NCBI RefSeq assembly: GCF_003634825.1
Contig: NZ_RBXD01000001.1
Span: 952,501-1,016,500, forward strand
Reading direction: 5' to 3'
Source of the DNA: Flavobacterium sp. 123
GTDB lineage: Bacteria > Bacteroidota > Bacteroidia > Flavobacteriales > Flavobacteriaceae
Length of the DNA: 64,000 bases
Positions 27,246 to 36,044 of this stretch are shown piece by piece (position 1 is the stretch's first letter; each line of letters begins with the position of its first letter). Under the pieces are notes generated by a model. It saw only the letters and a program-made list of their open reading frames with translations. It was not told where the DNA came from and made no database searches. Position numbers and translations under genes: made by a program.

Positions 27246-28079
27246 ATGAAACGAATTTTAGTCCCAACTGATTTTTCAACGTATGCAGAGAACGCATTAA
27301 AGGCAGCAGCTCAAATTGCCAAGAAAAATAATAGTGAATTATTTTTACTTCACATGCTAGAATTACCGAGTCAAATGAGCGACACAATTACCGAAGGAAA
27401 TAGCATCCCTGAAGTAATGTTTTTTATCGAAAAAGCTCGAGAAATGCTTGAAAGCATCAAAGAGCGCCCCTATTTAAATGGAATTATTGTTAATGAATCC
27501 GTATTATTTGAAAGTGCTTTTAAAGGCATTATTGAATTTAGCAAAAAAAACGACATCGACTTAATTATTATGGGTTCACGAGGATTATCCGGATTTGAAG
27601 AAATTTTAATTGGTTCTAATACAGAAAAAGTAGTTCGACATTCTGAAATTCCTGTCTTAGTAATTAAAAAAGACACCGTTGAATTTAAAGCTGAAAATAT
27701 TGTTTTCGCATCTGATTTTTCAAAAGAAGCTAAAAAACCTTTCAAAAAACTACTTAAGTTTGCTCAAATTTTTGATTCAACCTTAAACTTAGTAATGATT
27801 TGCACACCAAGCAGTTTTAAAACAACACTAGTTGCCGAAAAATTCATAAGTGATTTTGCCGCTAACTTTGATTTAAAAAAATTCACCTCACATATTTATA
27901 ATGATGCTAATATCGAAAAGGGAGTTATTAATTTTTCAAATAGCATAAATGCAGACTTAATCGTTATGTGCACGCACAATAGAACTGCACTTTCTCATTT
28001 TTTCAACGGAAGTATTAGCGAAGATTTAGTTAATCACTCCAATAAACCTGTAATTGCTTTTAAAGTAAAAAACAAATAA
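27246..28079 (+). CDS. Universal stress protein with two UspA domains
   Basis: This cytoplasmic protein of 277 residues has two UspA domains in tandem (about 1-145 and 148-277). The first keeps the nucleotide-binding pattern G-x2-G-x9-G-S in GSRGLSGFEEILIGSN. The second has CTHNRTALSHFFNGS at that place, so both early glycines are lost and ATP binding there is doubtful. Its role is in stress survival, with no defined reaction. The upstream region has a TATCTTTA box (27188-27195) and a 6-bp inverted repeat ATCGTG/CACGAT (27211-27229) just before the gene. It stands alone and is divergent from rimP. Confidence 0.9.
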   Translation: MKRILVPTDFSTYAENALKAAAQIAKKNNSELFLLHMLELPSQMSDTITEGNSIPEVMFFIEKAREMLESIKERPYLNGIIVNESVLFESAFKGIIEFSKKNDIDLIIMGSRGLSGFEEILIGSNTEKVVRHSEIPVLVIKKDTVEFKAENIVFASDFSKEAKKPFKKLLKFAQIFDSTLNLVMICTPSSFKTTLVAEKFISDFAANFDLKKFTSHIYNDANIEKGVINFSNSINADLIVMCTHNRTALSHFFNGSISEDLVNHSNKPVIAFKVKNK

Positions 28080-28103
28080 ATTTCTATTCCTTTTAAGTTA
28101 TAA

Positions 28104-28143
28104 TTAAAAAGGGTTTTATGAAAATTCATAAAACCCTTTTTAA
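28104..28143. terminator. Bidirectional terminator between usp and the thioredoxin-like gene
   Basis: A perfect 19-bp inverted repeat (28104-28122 with 28125-28143) around a 2-nt loop, with A/T runs at both ends, sits between two converging genes. Confidence 0.92.
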
Positions 28144-28207
28144 TATCATTTATTGAATCAAATCCAATTGTGTTATTTCAAGTAATAGTTACGCTGCTCT
28201 AAACAAG

Positions 28208-28504
28208 TTACAACTGTTCTTGAACCAATCCTATAATAGTATTCGCATCTAATTCACCAGATTGCCTCCAGATCATCTGCCCTTCTTTATAAATCATCAA
28301 TGTAGGAAGTCCTTTAATCCTTAAAGCATCAGCTAATTCCTGATTTTTATCTACATCTATTTTTATCACTTTGGCTTTATCACCAAGAGCGGCAGCTACA
28401 TCTCTAATTACAGGATGCATCGAAACAGATGACTCATTCCATTCTGTGTAAAAATCAATTAACACAGGGACTTGCGCATTTATAAGTTCTCCAAATTTTG
28501 ACAT
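28208..28504 (-). CDS. Thioredoxin-fold protein lacking the active-site cysteines
   Basis: This 98-residue protein aligns with thioredoxin from end to end: strand VLIDFYTEW, helix MHPVIRDVAAAL, strand VIKIDVD, the cis-Pro loop GLPTLM (Pro67) and the strand pair MIYKEGQMIWRQSG. The active site, usually WCGPC, reads WNESS (22-26), so neither cysteine is present and there is no other Cys in the protein. It cannot be a dithiol oxidoreductase. A binding, chaperone or regulatory role is more likely. It has its own promoter box and follows the phosphoesterase gene after 74 nt. Confidence 0.88.
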   Translation of the reverse strand: MSKFGELINAQVPVLIDFYTEWNESSVSMHPVIRDVAAALGDKAKVIKIDVDKNQELADALRIKGLPTLMIYKEGQMIWRQSGELDANTIIGLVQEQL

Positions 28505-28556
28505 AAAAGCAAAAATTTTAATTTTCTAAATCTACTGAAAAGAGATAATTATTTTA

Positions 28557-28564
28557 CAAATGTA
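28557..28564 (-). promoter_or_regulatory. -7 promoter box of the thioredoxin-like gene
   Basis: On the minus strand this reads TACATTTG, matching TAnnTTTG, about 50 nt before the ATG at 28504. Confidence 0.5.
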
Positions 28565-28578
28565 GCATTTTTAACGAA

Positions 28579-29823
28579 TTAAGCCACATTTGCACCTTTT
28601 TTTAGTTCAATGACTGTGATTTCTGGCATAATTCCTACTCTTCCTGGGTACGCATGATATCCAAATCCTCTATTTACATAGACATAACGACCAAGATTTT
28701 CATATAAACCTGCCCATTGTTTGTACACATATTGCGCTAAGCTCCATTTGAAATATCCTGGAATTTCTATCCCAAATTGCATTCCATGGGTATGACCTGA
28801 TAACGTTAAATGAAAGTTTTTTTCATGATGTTGCACTTCATAATCCCAATGAGATGGATCATGTGACATTAAAATTTTAAAATCTTCTTTACTCAAATGT
28901 TGGGCCGCTTTATTCAAATCACCTGCTTGTTTAAAATTATGGCCCCAATTTTCAACACCAACTAAAGCGATCTTAGAACCTTCTTTTTCGATAAAAGTAT
29001 GTTCATTAAGCAATAATTTAAATCCTATTTGACCGTATAGATTTTTTATATCCTGAAAATTTTCTTCTTTAGCGGCTTCTGTAGGCCAGGTTACATACTC
29101 ACCGTAATCATGGTTTCCTAAAACAGAGAATTTTCCGAATTCGTAATTTTTTATTTTATTAAACATTTCAATCCAAGGAAGCATTTCTTTTGCAGCAGTA
29201 TTTACAATATCCCCTGTAAATAAAATCATATCCGCTTGTTGCTGATTTATTAAATCTATAGCATATTGTATTTTCTCTGGATTATCAAAACTACCGCTAT
29301 GTACATCTGAAATTTGAGTAATTTTGAATCCATCAAATGCATCTGGTAAATCTGGAAAAAAAATACGCTGCTTGATTACTTTATAGTTATACCTTCCTTC
29401 AAATATTCCATAAATTAAAGACAAGAACGGCACTGCTGCTAATCCAACACCTATTTGACTAACAAATTTTCTTCTGGAAGCAAAAAATGCAACATCTTCA
29501 TTCTTGGTAATAAAAAAATTCAGAGAGCCTGCACCTATTCTAAAAATATCTTCTCCAAGTAAAACAAGTGTCAATACTAGTTTAGGAATATACACTAAAA
29601 GTACCAATCCCATAGTAAACATAGTTTGTTTTGTTTGACCCACAGAGCGATCAAATTGCATAAAGGAATAAATAATAAAAATCAACAGAAACAAACTGAT
29701 AACTTGATATGCTATCAAGACTGACTTTACCTTTATCAAGGTTCGTAAAGCCTGAAAGGCATAAAATTCAACCGCTAAAAGAATCAGGAAAAGAAACAGA
29801 AATCTAAAACCCATTTTATACAT
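28579..29823 (-). CDS. Membrane-anchored metallophosphoesterase
   Basis: This 414-residue protein has an N-terminal membrane part of about four hydrophobic segments (about 5-25, 35-55, 70-95 and 135-150) and a C-terminal calcineurin-like phosphoesterase domain (about 160-405). Metal-binding motifs are ISDVHSGSFD, FTGDIVN, GNHDYG, SHDPSHWD and SGHTHGMQFG. It resembles the YkuE/YaeI group, some of which act on phospholipid head groups, but the substrate is not shown. ATG 29823 is used; 29814 is possible. It is divergent from polA. Confidence 0.9.
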   Translation of the reverse strand: MYKMGFRFLFLFLILLAVEFYAFQALRTLIKVKSVLIAYQVISLFLLIFIIYSFMQFDRSVGQTKQTMFTMGLVLLVYIPKLVLTLVLLGEDIFRIGAGSLNFFITKNEDVAFFASRRKFVSQIGVGLAAVPFLSLIYGIFEGRYNYKVIKQRIFFPDLPDAFDGFKITQISDVHSGSFDNPEKIQYAIDLINQQQADMILFTGDIVNTAAKEMLPWIEMFNKIKNYEFGKFSVLGNHDYGEYVTWPTEAAKEENFQDIKNLYGQIGFKLLLNEHTFIEKEGSKIALVGVENWGHNFKQAGDLNKAAQHLSKEDFKILMSHDPSHWDYEVQHHEKNFHLTLSGHTHGMQFGIEIPGYFKWSLAQYVYKQWAGLYENLGRYVYVNRGFGYHAYPGRVGIMPEITVIELKKGANVA

Positions 29824-29946
29824 ATTTTACACAAAATAACAACAAAATTGAACTAAATGGATTTTAATTAATTAAAATTTAACTCTAAAAGTAAACTTTC
29901 ACCCTGATTGTTTATTTTTACAAATTCATAATTCACAATTAAATAT

Positions 29947-32823
29947 ATGTCTTCTCAAAAACGTCTTTTTCTACTCGATGCCTATGCATTAATCTTTCGA
30001 GGCTATTATGCTTTTATAAAAAACCCAAGAATAAACTCCAAAGGAATGGACACATCAGCTATTATGGGATTTATGAATTCGCTGATGGACGTAATCAAAA
30101 GAGAAAAACCAGATCATTTAGCCGTTGCTTTTGATAATGGCGGAAGTGATTTACGAAATGAAATTTTTCCTGAATATAAAGCTCATCGTGATGCAACTCC
30201 TGAAGCCATAAAAATTGCCATTCCGTACATTCAAGAATTACTCAAAGCCATGCACATTCCTATCATTGAAGTCAAAGGATTTGAAGCAGATGATTTAATA
30301 GGAACTATTGCAAAACAAGCTGAGAAACAAAATTATAAAGTCTTTATGGTAACTCCTGATAAAGATTTTGCTCAATTAGTTTCCGAAAATATATTTATGT
30401 ACAAACCTGCCCGAATGGGTAATGGAATAGAGATTTGGGGAATTCCTGAAGTATTGGAAAAGTTCGAAATAGAAAGACCTGATCAAGTCATTGACTTTTT
30501 AGGAATGATGGGTGACGCTGCTGATAATATTCCTGGATTACCAGGCGTAGGAGAAGTTACAGCAAAAAAGTTATTAAAAGAATTTGGCACTATGGAAAAC
30601 CTTTTGGCTAATACCGACAAGCTGAAAGGGAAAATGAAAGAAAACATTGAAGCCAATAAAGACAAAGGATTGTTATCAAAAACACTTGCAACAATTCTTT
30701 TAGACTGCCCAGTTGTTTTTGACGAAACAGATTATGAATTATCAACTCCTGATGTAGAAAAAACAGATGCACTTTTCAACGAATTGGAATTTCGCCAAAT
30801 GAAAGCTCAGTTTGATAAATTTTTTGGAACTGGAAAAGAGTACGATGAAATTGACACCAATGGAAATGAAAATAGTAATGACAATGAAAAAATAGCCAAA
30901 AAAGCTCCTGTTAAAAAATCCAATGAAGACCAATTCGATTTATTTGGTTTTTCTGATGAAGAAAGTGGCGAAATAAAAACGAATTCTCATTACGCAACTT
31001 TAGAAAACACCAATCATAATTATACTATTATTCAAGGTGAATTGGGCACAAAATTATTTTTACAAAACTTAATGAATCGAACTTCCGTATGTTTTGATAC
31101 CGAAACCACAGGGATTGATGCTTTAAATGCCGAATTAGTTGGAATGTCATTTTCTTGGGCAAAAGGAGAAGCGTTCTATGTTCCATTTTCAGAAAATCAA
31201 GAAGAAGCTCAAGTTTTAGTGGATAAATTCAAACCGTTTTTTGAAAGCGAATCCATCGAAAAAATTGGTCAGAATATCAAATACGATTTGAAAATTCTAT
31301 CTCATTATGGAGTTCAAATCAAAGGTAAATTATTCGATACCATGATTGCGCATTATTTAATAAATCCAGATATGCGCCATAATATGGATGTTTTAAGTGA
31401 AACTTATTTAAAATATTCTCCAAAATCTATTGAAGACTTAATTGGTAAAAAAGGCAAAAATCAAAAATCAATGCGTGAAGTTGCTTTGGAAGACATCAAA
31501 GAATACGCTGCCGAAGATGCTGATGTTACGTTTCAATTGAAACAAAATTTCAGTCCAATTTTAGACAAAGCCGAAACCAAAAAATTATTTGACGAAATCG
31601 AAATTCCGTTAATTCCTGTTTTGGCAGCAATGGAATTAGAAGGAATTAATCTTGATGTGCCTTTTCTAAAAGAAATGTCAGTTGAAATGGCAAAAGAAAG
31701 TTCTGAATTAGAACAAAAAATATATGAAACCGCTGGCGAGAAATTCAATTTGGCTTCGCCAAAACAATTAGGCGACGTTTTATTTGACAAAATGAAAATT
31801 GGCGGAGCTAAACAAAAGAAAACCAAAACCGGTCAATATGCAACGGGGGAAGAAATTTTAACTTATTTAGCAAATGATAATCCAATTGTAAAAGATATTC
31901 TCGAATGGCGCCAAATGGTAAAATTGCAAAGTACTTATATTGATGCATTACCAAACCAAGTTGATCAAAAAACTGGACGCGTTCATACCGATTACATGCA
32001 AACCGTAGCCGCAACTGGAAGATTGAGTTCAAATAATCCGAACTTGCAAAATATTCCTATTCGTACAGAACGAGGTAGATTGATTAGAAAAGCATTTATT
32101 GCTCGTGATGAAAATTACACCCTAGTTTCTGCCGATTATTCTCAAATAGAACTTCGAATTATCGCTGCTTTATCTGGCGAAGAAAACATGATAAAAGCGT
32201 TTCAAAACAACGAAGATATTCATAGAAGTACCGCTGCAAAAGTATTCAATGTTCCGTTAGAAGAAGTTACAAAAGAACAGCGTAGTAATGCCAAAACCGT
32301 GAATTTCGGAATTATCTATGGCGTTTCTGCTTTTGGACTTTCCAATCAAACTTCACTTTCAAGAAAAGAAAGTGCAGAGTTAATTGAGGCTTATTATGCA
32401 ACCTACCCCAAACTGAAATCGTACATGGCTAACCAAGTTGATTTTGCTAGAGAACATGGCTATGTTCAAACAGTTTTAGGGCGTCGTCGCTATTTGAAAG
32501 ACATTAATTCAGCCAATCACATAGTAAAGGGTGGTGCTGAACGAAATGCAGTAAACGCCCCAATTCAAGGTTCGGCAGCCGATATTATTAAAATTGCAAT
32601 GATTAATATTCATAAAAAATTAACCTCTACGAATCCCGACGGTTCGAAATGGAAATCAAAAATGCTATTGCAAGTGCATGATGAGCTTGTGTTTGATGTT
32701 CACAACTCTGAATTAGAAAAAATCAAGCCAATGATAAAACACGAAATGGAAAACGCCTTCAAACTTGAAGTTCCATTGGAAGTCGAAATTGGAATGGGGA
32801 AAAATTGGCTGGAAGCACATTAA
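29947..32823 (+). CDS. polA: DNA polymerase I
   Basis: PolA fills gaps and removes RNA primers in replication and repair. The 958 residues have the 5'-3' exonuclease domain (about 1-290, with FEADDLIGT and GDAADNIPGLPGVGEVTA), a linker rich in Asn, Glu and Lys (about 300-340), a 3'-5' exonuclease domain that keeps its acidic residues (FDTETTGIDAL at about 380, and EDADVTFQL), and the polymerase domain with the motifs SADYSQIELR, KTVNFGIIYG and QVHDELVFD. Proofreading should therefore be active. It is a single gene with a terminator shared with the converging lacI-type gene. Confidence 0.98.
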   Translation: MSSQKRLFLLDAYALIFRGYYAFIKNPRINSKGMDTSAIMGFMNSLMDVIKREKPDHLAVAFDNGGSDLRNEIFPEYKAHRDATPEAIKIAIPYIQELLKAMHIPIIEVKGFEADDLIGTIAKQAEKQNYKVFMVTPDKDFAQLVSENIFMYKPARMGNGIEIWGIPEVLEKFEIERPDQVIDFLGMMGDAADNIPGLPGVGEVTAKKLLKEFGTMENLLANTDKLKGKMKENIEANKDKGLLSKTLATILLDCPVVFDETDYELSTPDVEKTDALFNELEFRQMKAQFDKFFGTGKEYDEIDTNGNENSNDNEKIAKKAPVKKSNEDQFDLFGFSDEESGEIKTNSHYATLENTNHNYTIIQGELGTKLFLQNLMNRTSVCFDTETTGIDALNAELVGMSFSWAKGEAFYVPFSENQEEAQVLVDKFKPFFESESIEKIGQNIKYDLKILSHYGVQIKGKLFDTMIAHYLINPDMRHNMDVLSETYLKYSPKSIEDLIGKKGKNQKSMREVALEDIKEYAAEDADVTFQLKQNFSPILDKAETKKLFDEIEIPLIPVLAAMELEGINLDVPFLKEMSVEMAKESSELEQKIYETAGEKFNLASPKQLGDVLFDKMKIGGAKQKKTKTGQYATGEEILTYLANDNPIVKDILEWRQMVKLQSTYIDALPNQVDQKTGRVHTDYMQTVAATGRLSSNNPNLQNIPIRTERGRLIRKAFIARDENYTLVSADYSQIELRIIAALSGEENMIKAFQNNEDIHRSTAAKVFNVPLEEVTKEQRSNAKTVNFGIIYGVSAFGLSNQTSLSRKESAELIEAYYATYPKLKSYMANQVDFAREHGYVQTVLGRRRYLKDINSANHIVKGGAERNAVNAPIQGSAADIIKIAMINIHKKLTSTNPDGSKWKSKMLLQVHDELVFDVHNSELEKIKPMIKHEMENAFKLEVPLEVEIGMGKNWLEAH

Positions 32824-32840
32824 AATTAATTTAAATCAAA

Positions 32841-32870
32841 AAAAAATCCATTCAAATGAATGGATTTTTT
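32841..32870. terminator. Bidirectional terminator between polA and a lacI-type gene
   Basis: A 14-bp perfect inverted repeat (32841-32854 with 32857-32870) with A6 and T6 ends lies between the two converging stops. Confidence 0.93.
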
Positions 32871-32872
32871 TA

Positions 32873-33898
32873 TTATAATTTTCTAGTAGTCTCTCGTTCT
32901 TTTAATTTAGTTTTAATCACTATCGTTTCATAAACTGAATTCTCTTCCTTTTTCTCTAATCTATTAATAAGAAGTTTAGCCGCTTCCTCTCCAATTTCAA
33001 TACCATGCTGACTCACTGTAGTCAAACTTGGCGAAAGTCTTCTTGAAGCTAGTATTCCATCCGCGAAACCAATAATTGAAAGTTCTTCTGGGATTTTATA
33101 TCCTTTTTTCAATCCAATTCGTAATGCAGCAACTGAATCGTTTTCTTCAAGAGCAAAGATTCCGTCAATTTTATTGTTATCAAAAACGCCTTCTATTCTA
33201 TCTTTTAAATCATCCTCTGAATCTGTTCGGATAATTAAATTTGGGTTTACTGGAATTTTATTATTTTCTAATGCTTTTAAATATCCTTCCGCTCTTAATT
33301 TTCCAACACTCAAATTATCAACAGAAGAGAACAAAGCAATATTCTTACATCCTAAATCAATTAAACGTTGTGTTGAATACAAAGCAGAATCAAAATCATC
33401 TACTACTACTTTATCACAATCAACACCTTCAGCAATTCGATCGAACATAACAATAGGTGTCCCATCATTGATAATTTCTTTGAAATGATTGTATTCATGA
33501 AGTTTTTGAGCTTCTTCAGAAACAGATAAAATAAATCCATCAATAGTTCCATTACTCAACATTTCAAGCGTATGAGCCTCTTTCTCTAGAGATTCATTAG
33601 AAATACACATAATTACATTGTAACCTTTTTTATCAGCTATCTTCTCAATACCACTAAATACTTTGGCAAAAAAGGAATTTAAAATATTAGGAATAATTAC
33701 CCCGATGGTTTTTGTCTTTCTATTCTTAAGGTTTAAACCAATAATATTTGGTTTATAATTTTTAAGCTTTGCGTACTCTTTGATTTTTATTTTGGTTTGT
33801 TCGCTAATTTCAGGGCTGTCATTAAGTGCTTTAGAAACTGTAGAAACAGAAACGTTTAATTCTTTTGCAATTTGTTTTAAAGTTGCTTTTGCTTTCAT
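32873..33898 (-). CDS. LacI/GalR-family transcriptional regulator
   Basis: This 341-residue regulator has the N-terminal helix-turn-helix (about 5-26, recognition segment STVSKALNDS), a hinge, and a periplasmic-binding-protein-like effector domain. The recognition segment differs from the pair at 5811 and 7028 (TTVSKALKNY), so it should bind another operator. It stands alone beside polA and is divergent from the ribosomal gene rplM. No sugar genes flank it, so its targets are elsewhere. Effector unknown. Confidence 0.92.
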   Translation of the reverse strand: MKAKATLKQIAKELNVSVSTVSKALNDSPEISEQTKIKIKEYAKLKNYKPNIIGLNLKNRKTKTIGVIIPNILNSFFAKVFSGIEKIADKKGYNVIMCISNESLEKEAHTLEMLSNGTIDGFILSVSEEAQKLHEYNHFKEIINDGTPIVMFDRIAEGVDCDKVVVDDFDSALYSTQRLIDLGCKNIALFSSVDNLSVGKLRAEGYLKALENNKIPVNPNLIIRTDSEDDLKDRIEGVFDNNKIDGIFALEENDSVAALRIGLKKGYKIPEELSIIGFADGILASRRLSPSLTTVSQHGIEIGEEAAKLLINRLEKKEENSVYETIVIKTKLKERETTRKL

Positions 33899-34161
33899 AA
33901 GTTGGTATTTAATGTCTTTTTTTGGTTAGAAAAACGAATGTCAAATTCATAATTTCTATCAAAACACACGAAAATGATTTGATTTTATAACCAATTATAA
34001 TAAAAACTTGTAAGGTACAAAATTTATTTGATTACAAAAATAAAACAAAAATTCAAATTCTATATATAAGGTGTGATTCAAAAAAGAAGAGTCTAAATAT
34101 TAGATTAAATATATATTTGATTATCAGCTTAGAACCTTAAAAAAAATAATCTTTTAAGGTA
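33899..34161. other. AT-rich intergenic space before rplM
   Basis: The 338-nt space between the divergent lacI-type gene and rplM holds no gene. Besides the rplM promoter it has a 9-bp perfect inverted repeat, ACCTTAAAA (34134-34142) and TTTTAAGGT (34152-34160), which ends one base before the -33 box. It could be an operator or hairpin. I see nothing else of note and no clear promoter for the lacI-type gene. Confidence 0.5.
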
Positions 34162-34192
34162 TTTGCATTTAAAATAATTAATTGTACTTTTG
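34162..34192 (+). promoter_or_regulatory. Promoter of rplM-rpsI
   Basis: TTTG (34162-34165) and TACTTTTG (34185-34192) are 19 nt apart, a near-ideal Bacteroidota sigma-A promoter. Confidence 0.82.
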
Positions 34193-34193
34193 C

Positions 34194-34237
34194 AACCCCT
34201 TTATTGGGGATGGAATGTTTAATTAAAATATATTATT
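34194..34237 (+). promoter_or_regulatory. Leader of rplM with 5'-terminal hairpin
   Basis: CCCC (34196-34199) pairs with GGGG (34206-34209). As transcription should begin near 34197, the hairpin would form the very 5' end of the mRNA. It may protect the message or bind L13, by analogy with other ribosomal-protein leaders; this is inference. Confidence 0.45.
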
Positions 34238-34693
34238 GTGAACGCATTAAGCTACAAGACAATTTCAACAACAAAAGCCAATTCTACAAAAGAATGGATT
34301 GTTGTAGATGCTGACGGTCATAACTTAGGTCGTCTTGCTTCAAAAGTCGCTATGATTTTGAGAGGTAAGTACAAGCCAAGTTATACGCCACACGTGGACT
34401 GTGGAGATAACGTAATTGTTATCAACTCAGAAAAAATTAACCTTACAGGTAACAAAATGGATGAAAAAACATACATCCGTCACACTGGTTACCCTGGAGG
34501 ACAAAGAACTTTAACTGCTAAAGTATTGCAATCAAAAAATCCTGCATTACTAGTAGAGAAAGCAATAAAAGGGATGTTACCTAAAAACAAATTAGGAGCT
34601 GAGCTTTTTAGAAATTTAAATGTTGTTGTAGGACCTGAGCACAAACAAGGAGCTCAAAAACCTAGAACTGTTAACCTAAACGATCTTAAGTAA
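34238..34693 (+). CDS. rplM: 50S ribosomal protein L13
   Basis: L13 is an early-assembly protein of the large ribosomal subunit. The 151 residues show the family core EWIVVDADGHNLGRLASKVA, HVDCGDNVIVIN, HTGYPGG and GMLPKN. The start is GTG at 34238; the first 17 residues (NALSYKTISTTKANST) are the extension usual in Flavobacteria. It shares its stop with the next start (TAATG), so rplM and rpsI are translationally coupled. Confidence 0.98.
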   Translation: MNALSYKTISTTKANSTKEWIVVDADGHNLGRLASKVAMILRGKYKPSYTPHVDCGDNVIVINSEKINLTGNKMDEKTYIRHTGYPGGQRTLTAKVLQSKNPALLVEKAIKGMLPKNKLGAELFRNLNVVVGPEHKQGAQKPRTVNLNDLK

Positions 34694-35079
34694 TGGGAGT
34701 TATTCACAAAATCGGTAGAAGAAAAACCGCTGTTGCACGTGTTTATGTTTCAGAAGGAACAGGAGTAATCACTGTAAACAAAAAAGAATTCGCAACTTAC
34801 TTTCCAACTGCAACTTTACAGTACAAAGTTTTACAACCAATGTCTATGACAGAAAACGTAAACAACTTTGACGTAAAAGTAAACGTTTACGGAGGTGGTT
34901 CAACTGGTCAAGCAGAAGCTGTAAGAATGGCATTAGCACGTGTTATGTGTGAAGTAAATGCTGAAAACAGAGGAATATTGAAACCAGAAGGTTTATTAAC
35001 AAGAGACCCAAGAATGGTTGAACGTAAAAAATTCGGTCAGAAGAAAGCTCGTAAGAGATTCCAATTCTCTAAACGTTAA
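34693..35079 (+). CDS. rpsI: 30S ribosomal protein S9
   Basis: S9 lies in the head of the small subunit, and its C-terminal tail reaches the P-site tRNA. The 128 residues begin GVIHKIGRRKTAVARVYVSEG and end with the basic tail KFGQKKARKRFQFSKR, complete for the family. It overlaps rplM by one base. The space after it holds the separate leader of rpsB. Confidence 0.98.
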   Translation: MGVIHKIGRRKTAVARVYVSEGTGVITVNKKEFATYFPTATLQYKVLQPMSMTENVNNFDVKVNVYGGGSTGQAEAVRMALARVMCEVNAENRGILKPEGLLTRDPRMVERKKFGQKKARKRFQFSKR

Positions 35080-35125
35080 TAGTACCTGTCTTGTTCAAAT
35101 GGGACAAGATATCGTTTATTTATTA

Positions 35126-35254
35126 TTGAATTTAAAAAAAACAGTTATTGTTGCTCTCCTACCGAGGTAGGAAATAGTTTAGCATCTAAATGTATTTAGC
35201 CGAGAAATCGCCATTAATACATTGCTAATCAACAGAACGTAAACTAGTACAAAA
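35126..35254 (+). promoter_or_regulatory. Probable promoter and structured leader of rpsB
   Basis: TTG (35126-35128) and TATTGTTG (35146-35153, one mismatch to TAnnTTTG) are 17 nt apart. The leader after it can fold a small stem CCTAC/GTAGG (35158-35170) and an 8-bp stem AATGTATT (35189-35196) with AATACATT (35216-35223). A second hairpin TCTTGT/ACAAGA lies upstream near 35090-35110 and could be a weak rpsI terminator. Regulation by S2 is a guess from other bacteria. Confidence 0.45.
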
Positions 35255-36034
35255 ATGGCAAACAAAATAGAAGTAAAAGAATTACTAGAAGCAGGTGTTC
35301 ACTTTGGACACATGACTAGAAAATGGGATCCAAACATGGCTCCTTACATTTATATGGAGCGTAATGGTATTCACATTATCAATCTATATAAAACTGCAGC
35401 TAAAATCGAAGAAGCTAATGAAGCTTTGAAAAAAATCGCTGCATCAGGTAGAAAAATATTATTCGTTGCTACCAAAAAACAAGCAAAAGATATCGTTGCT
35501 GATAAAGCAAAAGCTGCAAACATGCCTTACATCACTGAAAGATGGCCTGGTGGAATGCTAACTAACTTCGTAACTATCCGTAAAGCTGTTAAAAAAATGG
35601 CTACTATTGATAAAATGAAGAAAGATGGTACATTCATGACTCTTTCTAAAAAAGAGCGTTTGCAAGTTGATCGTCTTCGTGCTAAATTAGAGAAAAATTT
35701 AGGTTCAATCGCAGATATGTCTAGACTACCAGCTGCATTGTTCGTAGTTGATATCAAAGCGGAACACATCGCTATAAAAGAAGCTCAAAAATTAAACATT
35801 CCAGTTTTTGCAATGGTTGATACAAATTCTGATCCACGTGAAGTAGAATACGTAATTCCTGCAAATGATGATGCTTCTAAATCAATTGATAAAATTTTAA
35901 CTTTAGTTACTGCTGCAATCGTTGAAGGTCTTTCTGATAGAGGATCTGAAAAAGAAGGTGAAGCAACTCCTGAAGTAGCTCCTGCTGCTGAAGTTGAAGT
36001 TGAAGCAGCTCCTGCTCCAGCAACTGAAGAATAA
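35255..36034 (+). CDS. rpsB: 30S ribosomal protein S2
   Basis: S2 binds late to the 30S subunit near the 16S rRNA 3' end. The 259 residues carry the two family signatures (VKELLEAGVHFGHMTRKWDP near the start, and PVFAMVDTNSDPREVEYVIPANDDA near 190-215). The tail of about 35 residues is rich in Ala, Pro, Glu and Val and is probably unstructured. In Bacteroidota S2 may help block the anti-Shine-Dalgarno, which fits the lack of SD sequences here. It is followed by tsf after 110 nt that contain nested inverted repeats. Confidence 0.98.
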   Translation: MANKIEVKELLEAGVHFGHMTRKWDPNMAPYIYMERNGIHIINLYKTAAKIEEANEALKKIAASGRKILFVATKKQAKDIVADKAKAANMPYITERWPGGMLTNFVTIRKAVKKMATIDKMKKDGTFMTLSKKERLQVDRLRAKLEKNLGSIADMSRLPAALFVVDIKAEHIAIKEAQKLNIPVFAMVDTNSDPREVEYVIPANDDASKSIDKILTLVTAAIVEGLSDRGSEKEGEATPEVAPAAEVEVEAAPAPATEE

Positions 36035-36044
36035 ATAAAATAAA

